Assembly: GCA_012184525.1 (NCBI GenBank)
Contig: WOFQ01000048.1
Location: 186,001 to 250,000, forward strand
DNA length: 64,000 bases
Direction: 5' to 3'
From: Xenoacremonium recifei
Lineage: Eukaryota > Ascomycota > Sordariomycetes > Hypocreales > Nectriaceae
Shown piece by piece: positions 24,860 to 34,140 of this stretch. The position numbers and the translations under genes were made by a program. The notes under the pieces are model-generated. The model was not told the DNA's origin, made no database searches, and worked only from the letters and a program-made list of their open reading frames with translations. Position 1 is the stretch's first letter, and each line of letters starts with the position of its first letter.

Positions 24860-25132
24860 AAAAAGCGCATTTGGGATGTACTATCGGAGCCATGGATTGC
24901 CACTAGGCGCGATGGTCAGAATGAGTGAACAAATGATTTCTATGTCCAGCAGACCATAAGTCTTGTCTTCCTATCGATCGTACGATTAGCTGTCTGGTAA
25001 TGCTAGCAGATTCCAATCCTCTCTTCCGATTTACAGTGCACTCAATAAGTCCGTACTGCTGCAATCGTTGTCTAGCAGAGAGGCGACGCTGTTTCAACCC
25101 CAAAACGCCGAGCCTTCGCAAAGACTACTATC

Positions 25133-25864
25133 ATGGCCGATGTAAATAAGTATGCCGATCTCAAAGGTCAGGATTGGTTGAATTCGTCTTCTGAACCACG
25201 GCTTACTGGATGAACAGAAAACTACGCCCAATGTTACGGCCGGAATGAACTCCCCTTTGGAAACCGTCCTGTGCTGCTTGTAATCGATGCTTGCCAGGGC
25301 TTCGTCGACCCGCGCTGCCCACTCTATGCGCCCGAGACCTTCGAGACTGCACGGCATGAAATCGTGCGGACGATTGAGAAGTGCCGCAGCTTGGGTGTGC
25401 CCGTTGTTTTCTCGACAGTGTGTTATAGCAAGAAAACAGGAAATGAAGGGGGTAATTGGTACAAGTACAAACTGCCTCAGGTTCTCAATGCATACGACGA
25501 AGGGAGCCCGTTCCGTGAGTTTGCCGAGGGTTGCGCGCCCCGTGCTGACGAGGTTGTCATCACGAAGCAATACAGCAGCAGCTTCTTCGGCACGTCATTG
25601 CAAAGCGTCTTAACGGGACTTGGCTGCGACACCCTGGTTTGCTGCGGGTATTCAACCTCGGGCTGTGTTCGGGCCTCTGTGTTGGATGCTATGCAACATG
25701 GCTTCAATCCCTACGTTGTCCGAGAGGCTTGTGGAGATCGCCATCGCGAGGTCCACGAGAATAGTCTTTTCGACATGAATCAGAAGTTCTCGGAAGTTCG
25801 ATCAGAGGAAGAAATATTTAGTCTACTAGACGACAGGATGGAAAAGGATCGCACAAGGTCATAA
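25133..25864 (+). CDS. Isochorismatase-fold cysteine amidohydrolase (N-carbamoylsarcosine amidase-like)
   Basis: Two exons, 25133-25166 and 25218-25864, give 226 residues. The 51-nt intron 25167-25217 (GTCAGG..CAG, phase 1) joins MADVNKYADLK to ENYAQCYG. The catalytic triad of the family is visible: Asp35 in LLVIDACQGF, Lys128 in VVITKQYSSSFFG and the nucleophile Cys161 in GYSTSGCVRAS. STSGCVRASVLDAMQHGF and REACGDR match the N-carbamoylsarcosine amidase, maleamate amidase and biuret hydrolase branch, which hydrolyses C-N bonds of small amides and ureides and releases ammonia. No signal peptide is seen, so it is cytosolic. Its 3' end is only 68 bases from the end of the convergent Zn2Cys6 gene. 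It shares a GATA-rich promoter with a DUR3-type importer, fitting nitrogen scavenging. The substrate is not fixed by sequence. Confidence 0.9.
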
Positions 25865-25932
25865 TTGAACATAAACTGCTATAAATACATTGGGGAAGGA
25901 AGAATTGCTACAATTAAATAGAACCACAAGTG

Positions 25933-28262
25933 CTATAACATTTCTTCGTACGCAGTATTTGAAAACATGAGCTCTCTTAACATTTCAGTCTCATACTCAC
26001 GAGCTTCCAACGAAGTCCCTGTGAAATGAAGGTCTGGGTCATCGTAAGTGTCCAAAAAGCCGACATCTCGATCCAGCCTACGGCCTTGTCCATTCTCAGA
26101 CGTGGAGGTATCTTGGTAGAAGAATGAAGGCTCTTTCGCCACTGGACGCTGGGGAGACGCATCAGTAGGCATTGGCCCCAATATTGGGCCAGCCGTTGAT
26201 TGATTATGACACCCGTTAGCGCCGTGAGGGTTACCTGTAGGGATATTTGGGGGATCTTGGTGTGCCGAGAGGTCCATCAAGCTCTGCATCGCAAGGAGAT
26301 CCTGCCTAGATAGATGATTCGATGAGATGGTTGGGGCGGCGCTGGCTCGACCGCTCGCCATCGTCGCTCGACTTATAATATTTTCGAGGATGTCCCGGTG
26401 CTTTCTCTTCTCGGGTGACCGCTCTGCCACGACGAACATGGTTGTTGAGCAGGCTCGGAGGTAGGTGCTCACTGTAGGACTGAAGAGATGAGGAGCTAGC
26501 AATAGGCAGTAACTGCAAGTCATCAGCTTCAAGCACAGCTAGAGTTTAATACTGAGGCCACTTACCACATGGTGATTCCTGCAATAAATGTTGAATGAGC
26601 TGAGACAAATGAGTGTCCATAAGAGTCCCGCTGGTGCATTCTCTTGAATATCTCACAGATCTCGCCGCAAGCAACGAGACATCTCTCGATCAGACGATCT
26701 TGAGGTTGCAACATACTCAAAAATGGCCTGAGGAGAAGCAGGACCATTTTATTACAATGTAAGTTGATGTAATCCGTTTCCGGCTCAGATAAGGGATGCA
26801 GATTGGCCTGCCACGCCTCGAGCGAAAGAAGAATCGGTTCCACTTTGCTGAGGAGTCGCGGTTTCGTCTGGTTAAGACAGTAAACCTCAGAGCGAATATG
26901 GGATTCAAATTGCTTGATCCGAATGAACCTTATCCACATGGTCAAGTTGGACGTCTTGACGCGATCACGCTGATCATTCCTTGCCTTAGCAATGACAGCG
27001 TCATCTCTGATGAAATCATCGATATCACAGGGTAGCTGAGTGTCGATGTCATACTCTGCAATGCAGAGTGGCCGCCCAAGTGACGAGGCCACAACGCGTT
27101 CGAGCACGTAAACACTCCAAAAGAGCCGACGCTTCAACTCCCCCTCGTATGTTGGCGGCGACGGATACGAATATTCTCGGTGCAGGCCGAGCTCATTGCA
27201 GGTGCGCATTGCAAGACCCGTCATGTACCATATCCCGGAGTTAAATGAGGATCGGAGGTTGTATAAAACAAGAAGGGTCATAGCCTCTATGTTGTGTACG
27301 GTATGAGACTGCCTTGCTGCGGACATGTGTTGCAGGGCAGCCATGAAATGTGCCTCCGGTTGCAACTCAGAGTGCGAGCCAGTGAGTTGTAGAACGCCTG
27401 CTCCAATAGCATAAACCATGTATAGCTTGAATATACCGAAGCCATTGTCAGGACCTGTGGCATCAAGTGTGAGCCTTTGGGCATGCAGATTGGCTATCTC
27501 GTCTCGGTCGATGAAAGGGTATCTCGGATGGATCTTCTCGAAGTAGGCCCGTAACATTTGGTTGCCTGCTTCTTCCAAAGGCGGGCCTGCGCTTCGCTGT
27601 CGGAGCTCCTGAAGGCTGAGCGGTAAGAGGAGGTTCCCGTTCACTATAGGTGACAAGGCCTTTGTCCACACTGTAGCCTGAACAACCTCGTCCAGGCCTG
27701 TTGCAAATGGGAAGTTGGGTTTCACTCCTTTTCGTCCATCATGATCGCTAGCAGACCTCGGACTAGCGAGGTTGGGAGATTCTGATTGTAGCGCCGCGGG
27801 TCGATGGTTCGAGGGAGAATGAAGGTGAGCATTAGACGGCGCCGTAGGAGTTGGTGTCTCTAGACCTAACTCGCCTGCGCAGATGCTTCGCGTACGGCCA
27901 CCCTCCATCGCCAATGTCTCGCCAGGGGTAGGTCTGGTACGACGGCCAGTATTTCCTATGCTACCCTGGCTTGAGCACGGCGACGAAGGGTCAGCTCTCG
28001 TAGGAGTTTGGCCTTGTTCATACTTCGAGAGCCGCGCTTGAGCCTCAGCCAATTGTGCCTCTAGGCTTCGAATGCGCGTAAAGGCAACATTGCTGCTCCT
28101 ATCGTGGCGATGGAGGCTTAAGGCAAACTCAGACTGCTCACATGGCTGGCCAGCTTGCGAACAGTTGCTGCAGACGGGGAAGCCATGGCAGCGTTGCTTG
28201 CGTCGGGAACAACGCTTGCATGCCTTCGACTGCCGTCTGATCTGTCCAGCAAAGTCATCCAT
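25933..28262 (-). CDS. Zn2Cys6 transcription factor with fungal_trans domain (cluster regulator candidate)
   Basis: Main exon 26566-28262 and last exon 25933-26512 are split by a 53-nt intron (26513-26565, GTAAGT..CAG, phase 2), giving 758 residues. The binuclear cluster is Cys15, 18, 25, 31, 34 and 41 (CX2CX6CX5CX2CX6C). A linker and coiled coil (RSLEAQLAEAQARLSKYEQ) follow, then a Ser/Pro-rich spacer and the fungal_trans middle homology region from about residue 240 (LRAYFEKIHPRYPFIDRDE). The start is uncertain. ATG 28262 directly precedes the zinc cluster and is the conservative choice. ATG 28352 is in frame upstream (+30 aa). A possible 50-nt intron 28263-28312 (GTAAGG..CAG, no clear branch site) could instead join 43 residues from ATG 28441. 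It is divergent from an MFS gene and probably controls the 22-33 kb cluster. Confidence 0.88.
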
Positions 28263-28354
28263 CTGACAGAGGAGGCCTGGAGGTTGTGCAAACGGAAAAC
28301 GATTTCCCTTACCCTGCAGGATCGGCCACAGGATGGAAGGGATTCCGACCACAT

Positions 28355-28364
28355 CGGCTCTCCG
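28355..28364. promoter_or_regulatory. CGG-N4-CCG site 3
   Basis: CGGCTCTCCG with flanking T and A (TCGG-N4-CCGA) lies 93 bases upstream of the preferred regulator start. It would suit autoregulation but could fall in a transcribed leader or first exon. Confidence 0.4.
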
Positions 28365-28379
28365 ACGGGAGTCTCTGGT

Positions 28380-28389
28380 CGGGATCCCG
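28380..28389. promoter_or_regulatory. CGG-N4-CCG site 4 (perfect palindrome)
   Basis: CGGGATCCCG is a fully symmetric 10-mer 16 bases from site 3. Two such sites in 35 bases are unlikely by chance, though the same caveat about a transcribed leader applies. Confidence 0.4.
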
Positions 28390-28759
28390 CCGAAAGATAA
28401 GGGGCATTATCACGGTGGTAGGGATTGAACTCCTGTCGCATTCCCGAAGCCCCACGGTGCGATAAAGGGAAACGCCGTCGTAAGCCCGGGGCAAATCAGC
28501 ATAGCACCCGCTAATTCGTCCCGTGGGTGTCATAACGGGCTTTCAATACAGGATGTTGAGGCACCTGAGGGAAAATGTGAGTTGTGGACCGTTTGTAGTG
28601 GAGAGTCCGGAATGGACACCTCTTTGAAGCTGAAGATGGGTGTTCGGCAATTCTCGATGAATCCTGTAAAATCTGGGCGGCTATATCCGACATATAGCGA
28701 GCAGCAGATGGAGGCCGCGAACTGTCCAAGTCTAGGGGATTTGCGGCCAGTTGTTCACC

Positions 28760-30480
28760 ATGTCTCAGCCAATACATGTTGAGACCAATATCCTGCCAAC
28801 TGCCAGGCTCCTCATTGTCTTTTGTGGCATGGCATACGCTCTTCTTGTATCTTTCATCGACCAGAACGCTATCACGGTATCCTTACCTATCCTCGGCGAA
28901 GACCTCCATGCTTCTGCCACTATCTCCTGGGCCGGAACATCGGCCCTCATCGCCAACACCGTCTTCCAAGTACTATATGGGCGGATATCGGATATTCTGG
29001 GGAGAAAACCTCTCTTCATTCTCTGCATTGGGCTGCTGACACTGGGGGATCTCCTGTGTGGTTTTGCGAAGACGGGACCGCAACTCTTCGTGTTTCGAGG
29101 GATCGCTGGCGTTGGAAATGGAGGCATTGCGGCACTTGCCATGATCATTGTCTCAGATGTGGTGACGCTAGAAAAAAGAGGAAAGTAAGTAGTCGGTCCT
29201 TAACATCAGCATTACGACCGGGCTGACCATTGTGCAGATATCAGGGTATCCTTGGTGCCTGTGTAGGATTGGGAAACGTTATCGGTCCATTCATGGCCGC
29301 TGCCGTAACGGAACACTGGCGTTGGCAAGGAATCTTTTGGATTGTGTCCATCCTCTCCTTTACTAGTGGCATCATCGTTTTGCTTGTGGTGCCCCCAAGC
29401 CGCGTCTCTGGCGGGAGCACAAAGGAGAAACTACAAGCAATCGACTGGACGGGGTTGATATCAAGCTCGGCCGGCCTCATTCTTCTGCTGATTCCGATCA
29501 CCTCCGTTGGATCCAATATTCAGTGGAACTCGCCGCCTATCATATCTATGCTGACGGTAGGCTCTGTTCTTATGGTTGTTTTTATTGTGGTTGAGTGGCG
29601 TTTTGCCGCTATGCCTCTCCTCCCGCTGAAATTCTTTCGCATGCCCCAAGTGAGTGCCATTCTGATCCAGAATCTGCTGATGGGAGTTGTGTACTACTCC
29701 AATCTCTATTTTCTGCCAATGTACTTCCAGAATGCCCGCCGATGGCCCATAATGAAGGCCGCAATACTTATAATGCCTCTTGTGGCAAGTCAGTCAGTTT
29801 TCTCTGTGGCTTCGGGACAATACATATCGCACTTCAAACGGTACGGCGAAGTTATATGGTGCGGTTACGGTCTTTGGGCTCTTGGCTCTGGCTTAACTCT
29901 GCTATTTGGGACAAGCACGCCACCATGGAAAATCGTGCTTGTCCTGTTAATTGAAGGGGCTGGTGTCGGGTTCGTCTTCCAACCAACGCTCGTTGCCATT
30001 CAAGCAGCTACAGCAAAAGAGGACAGAGCAGTCATCACTTCAGTCCGCAACTTTACTCGGTCTCTGGGTGGTGCAGTCGGTATCGCAGTGTCGACGGTCA
30101 TGCTTTCCCATGTGGTCTCTGGAGGCCTCTCTTCCTTACCCTCGAGCATCAAGAAAGAGATAATGAAGTCAGTGTTGACTAAATTTGACCTCGAAGACCT
30201 CACAGCAGAACAGAGAAAAATAGTTCTGACTGCCTATGCCAAAGGATACCGTTCCATCTTTATCATGTGGATGGTACTTCAGATTGCGTGCTTTATTCTT
30301 TGTTTCGCGATTAAAGATCGCGGCCTCAAGAGGCCAGAGGAGACAAATGACAAGCAATCGAGAAATGGTTTGAGTTCGGAAAACCAGACGGAGACGGAGG
30401 CAGGTAATAGCACAGATGGCAGCATAGAGCCCAAGGTTACCACGTCACACCAGCTATTCTCTTCCGAGACAAAGGGGTAG
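28760..30480 (+). CDS. MFS transporter, 14-TM drug/metabolite type (cluster transporter)
   Basis: Two exons, 28760-29184 and 29238-30480, give 555 residues. The intron 29185-29237 (53 nt, GTAAGT..CAG, CTGAC branch, phase 2) joins LEKRGK to YQGILGACVGLGN, which is conserved in the family. Seen motifs are SFIDQNAITVSLP in helix 1, YGRISDILGRKP (loop 2-3 motif), FRGIAGVGNGG in helix 4, GNVIGPFMAA in helix 5 and WRWQGIFWI at helix 6. The hydrophilic C-terminal tail is Ser/Glu-rich and probably cytosolic. The start CACCATGTC is a good fungal context. It is divergent from the Zn2Cys6 gene and followed by the amidase. It likely moves the pathway substrate or product across the plasma membrane; direction and substrate cannot be read from sequence. 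Confidence 0.9.
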
Positions 30481-31114
30481 CGAAACCAATAGAAGTTCGA
30501 TATGCAATTCTGTTATTTTAGACTATAATGCCCTGAAATTATAAATGGCTTAAAATGAATACTGGTCTCTATGCATCTGTGTTTTGAGAAGTGCACTTGC
30601 GAGTGAAACGGATGAGGAGTTCGCTCCAATGTTGGCGATTTCGAAGACGTTGTTCTTTAGGGAAAACATAGAGATGCTAATTATTATATGAATAACGACT
30701 TTTTAGATCAACGGGAAGTAGTAGTCTGATGAACGAGGAGAATGCCATTTGGTTCAAGAAACTTTGTAAAGCTGATGCAACTTTGCGTACCTTAGGGACC
30801 TGGACTATGATACTGGGAAGACTTTATCCGGTTCAGATCTAGGCTTCTCTGATGATCACCTCGAATCGATATTGAAAGACAGAGTGATCGCGAGGGCTCC
30901 ACCCTTATCACACGAGTCAGTCTTGGAAGGTTGTGGTGAGCGATTAACTAAGAATCGGAAACCCGAAAGACGAGAGATGAAATCAACTCCACATTACAAG
31001 CGAAGTCCAAGACCGTCTCATCATTTTGCTTGATATCTTCAACCTGGATGGCTTCATTGAGATACATTGGGTATTCTTGTTTTCGGTTCTTGGTTCTGAC
31101 TATACGCAGTTAAA
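30481..31114. promoter_or_regulatory. Intergenic region upstream of the amidase
   Basis: 634 AT-richer bases hold the 3' UTR of the MFS gene and the amidase promoter. A TCGG-AAAC-CCGA element lies at 30955-30966, about 150 bases upstream of the amidase start. No gene is seen. Confidence 0.55.
30956..30965. promoter_or_regulatory. CGG-N4-CCG site 5
   Basis: CGGAAACCCG (with flanks TCGGAAACCCGA) matches the same inverted half-site layout as the sites near the DUR3-like and regulator genes, here in front of the amidase. Confidence 0.5.
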
Positions 31115-32944
31115 ATGTCTGTCTTTACGCTCGATACGAAGGCAGACAATCCAATCACAACTGAAGACCTGGACGCTGTTTGCACGCAGCTCGGAGTAAC
31201 GATCCAGGAAGAAGAGAAAGAGAGCTATAGAAGACTTCTTGCTGTTTATCATGAGTCTGTCGAGAGTCTCCTATCACTTCCTGGTAAGGATTATGTCCCT
31301 GCAGATGATTGCGGATATTACTGACAGTCAGTGTTGAGACTATAGATTTGAAGTAGACTATGATCGTTTCCCACGTAAAGACGTATACCTCCCTTCTGCA
31401 GAGAGCAATCCTTTAGGGGCCTGGGCTTACCGATGTGTTGTTCGGGATCAAAATGCGAAGCCAGGAAGCCTCTTGACAGGCAAAACAGTCGCATTAAAGG
31501 ATTGTATCTCACTTGCTGGAGTTCCTATGTTGCTAGGATCTAGCATATTCGACAATTACACTCCCGTTAGTCCATTCTCTGACCTAACCCTAGTTAAGAA
31601 CTGGGCCTTTGAAGATCTTAGACCAAAAAAGCTGATATGTGCTCTTTTCATATACAGGAAATAGATGCCACCGCTGCGACTCGCATACTTGAGGCTGGCG
31701 CGACGATTACTGGAAAGGCTGTCTGCGAAAATCTATGCCACTCCGGGACATCACATTCGGCGGCTTCAGGTGTAGTACATAATCCATATGCCCATGGGTA
31801 TAGCAGTGGTGGCAGCTCTAGTGGTAGTGGTGCTCTCGTGGCTGCAGGTGATGTTGACATGGCCATAGGGGCTGATCAAGGTGGAAGCGTGCGTATTCCA
31901 GCAGGGTGGTGTGGTCTCTACGGATTGAAGCCGACCTTTGGACTCATACCTTACACCGGCGTTGCTTCAAATGAACCTACTAATGATCACCTTGGTCCAT
32001 TAACAAGAACGCTGTTGGACAATGCCCTGCTACTCCGCGCCATTGCCGGCACCGATGGAATTGATGATCGCTCATTCGGCAGCCCGCTCCCCAGCTCCGT
32101 GCCGGACTATCATAGCAAGCTACTTGCCCTAGATAAACCCCAAGACCTCAGCGGTATCAAGATTGGCGTCATCACCGAGTCTCTTGATATGCCTGGCATG
32201 GATCCGCGTGTCCTAGCAACATTCAAAGCTTCAGTTGAAAGATTCCGTCAACTAGGTGCAATAGTCTCGGAGGTCAGCATTCCCTTACACAAGCACGGAG
32301 CTGCTATCTGGACAGGTATATCAAAGGCAGGAGGAGCAGCGAACAAGTTGGGAATTACCTTTGGCCGGAGAGGATACATCATGAACGACGTTAACAGCCG
32401 TGTCGCACCACTTACACAAGAGGCATGGGACCAGCTTTACCCTAGGTGAGAACAATCACTCCCGTCGTTAGACTGTTCTAACATGAGGGGAAGTTCCAAG
32501 AATATCCTCATAAACGGCGCTTACGGCACTAAGAAGTTTCCAACTTTGCTCGGACACGCTACGAACCTGTCACTCAAACTTCGCCAGGATTACGATACTG
32601 CCCTAGCAGAGTACACTGTCCTTCTGGCCCCTAACCTGCCATACATAGCCAACTCGCATGCCGCCGTGCCATTTGCAAATGCCACAGCGGAAAACCCCGC
32701 TGCCCCCTTAGACTTGATAGGGAAGCAGATCGGCTTGACCAGCAATACAGCTCCATTCAACCAGTCTGGCCACCCAGTGCTTGCGATGCCGTGTGGAATG
32801 CTAGAGATCCAAGAAGGCCCGTTGGCAAACAGCGGTACCAAACTGCCGGTGAGTTTGCAAGTCATTGGGAAGTGGTTTGGCGAGGAAGATGTATATCGAG
32901 TCGCGTACGCATGGGAACAGTCATATAATTGGAAGGAGCTTTGA
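31115..32944 (+). CDS. Amidase-signature family hydrolase
   Basis: Modelled as four exons, 31115-31283, 31339-31565, 31658-32445 and 32488-32944, about 546 residues. The Ser-cisSer-Lys triad is visible: Lys110 in GKTVALKDCIS, the cis-Ser in GGSSSGSGA (183-191) and nucleophile Ser209 in GADQGGSVRIPAG. An N-terminal helical region (to about residue 80) is like that of larger bacterial and fungal amidases. It hydrolyses an amide to an acid and ammonia; it is cytosolic, with no signal peptide. Two splice points are odd: introns 31284-31338 and 32446-32487 need GAG acceptors, and the second is only 42 nt, though both restore family-like sequence (LPDYRFEVDYDRFPR; LYPRGSSKNILINGAYG). A slightly damaged gene is therefore possible. 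It is the last gene of the cluster and could act after the isochorismatase-fold enzyme. Confidence 0.85.
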
Positions 32945-34140
32945 GATGACACATTCTATAGTAAGGCTTTATAATAAAATAATCCGACACTGGGTCATGA
33001 TTATTGGCTCTATCGGCAAGGCCCCTGTGAAAGACACGTAGTGAAATGCCAATAGTACTCCAGGGACCGGGTTGTACAATTAAGAGGAGAAACCCCTTGC
33101 AAAGGCGTGACTTTCGACAAAGGGTCTATCCGTATCGGATACTCGGGACCAAGCAGACGGACGACCTTCCATCTTCCCCCGACTGGCCTGGAAGCTTCGG
33201 AAGCATTCAATTACACATAGTATCGATAATCTCCGTTGAAGACAAACGCAACGTGACTTGCAAGTGTGCGGGCGCTCTGACGTGGAAAGTTGGGGGTCAA
33301 ATCAATGAGCAAAGAATATGGTAAGCCATATGAGTCCGGTGTGCTGACTTCGGTGAGCAGATTCGTTCAAGGGTGCCGCCAGGAGCCGACCGTTTCGCGA
33401 ATCCTCCCACTCCGTACGGAGTACAACAAAGACCAATACTGAATTAATCTTTCATTATTTTTTATTTTATTTTATTCATTTAATCATTTAATCAACAACC
33501 GCCATCCCACCATCCATAGTCTACCAAAGCGATGCGCCATCTCATCCCGTGTGTCTGTAACCGCCAGCCAGCGCGTTCACAACCAATGCCCTCTACTTTA
33601 TTAATATCGAGCTGTCGATCCCCGGCGACACGCATTCCAGTCTGCACAAATCAGAGCGCTGCATCTTCGGGCTGTGCAAGTGCACAAAAGTCGGGCGTGC
33701 ACAAATAGCAGCGCGGGAATAGCCGCCCAGGACTGTCACCTGTCACTTGAGGCGAAGCTTAGCAGTGGGTGGGGGGTCTTTGTATCAAGTAGCTTATCAA
33801 GTCAAGAATCAATATTTATTTGCATAGAAGGACTGAGTCTTTGCCGTCTTACTCTTCTAATACGGTCTCGGCTTGATTCGCCACATTTAGACACTCAAGC
33901 TTGTATCTACTGCTTTTCTCGAATTTGTTCGGATTTTTTGAGAGCCCATTACGAGATCGAATTTACGATTGTTGTGGTTGAGGATAATGCGTATCTTGAG
34001 ATGTTACAGCCACATAGAGATAATACATGCCCGAAGAGGGAATGCTCTGTGCAAAAGTCTTGAAAAATGAAAACTAGGAGTCATCTCTATATTAAATCAG
34101 AATTATTAGATCAGACAATCTTTCAGGCTCTACCTTTATG
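32945..34140. other. Intergenic region with palindrome and AT island
   Basis: 1.2 kb without a supported gene. The 14-base palindrome ACTCCGTACGGAGT lies at 33409-33422, and an AT-rich stretch (TTTTATTTTATTTTATTC and similar) at about 33,440-33,495. The frame 33674-34063 has no recognisable domain. Confidence 0.5.

Larger units (their letters stand above)
24520..25132. promoter_or_regulatory. Divergent promoter with six HGATAR elements and two CGG-N4-CCG sites
   Basis: Between the DUR3-like and hydrolase start codons I count TGATAA (24619-24624, minus strand), AGATAA (24728-24733, minus strand), AGATAA at 24790, 24806 and 24832, and TGATAG at 24818. HGATAR is the known binding core of AreA/NIT2-type GATA factors, which derepress nitrogen-scavenging genes. 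CGG-N4-CCG inverted half-sites lie at 24562-24571 and 24850-24859. The function is inferred from motif density and context. Confidence 0.6.
28263..28759. promoter_or_regulatory. Divergent region between Zn2Cys6 regulator and MFS transporter
   Basis: About 500 bases separate the two genes. The region contains CGGCTCTCCG (28355-28364) and the perfect palindrome CGGGATCCCG (28380-28389), both CGG-N4-CCG, plus CGG-N6-CCG at 28678-28689 and CCCGT-N10-ACGGG at 28520-28539. If translation of the regulator begins at 28441 or 28352, part of this is first exon or leader rather than promoter. Confidence 0.5.
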
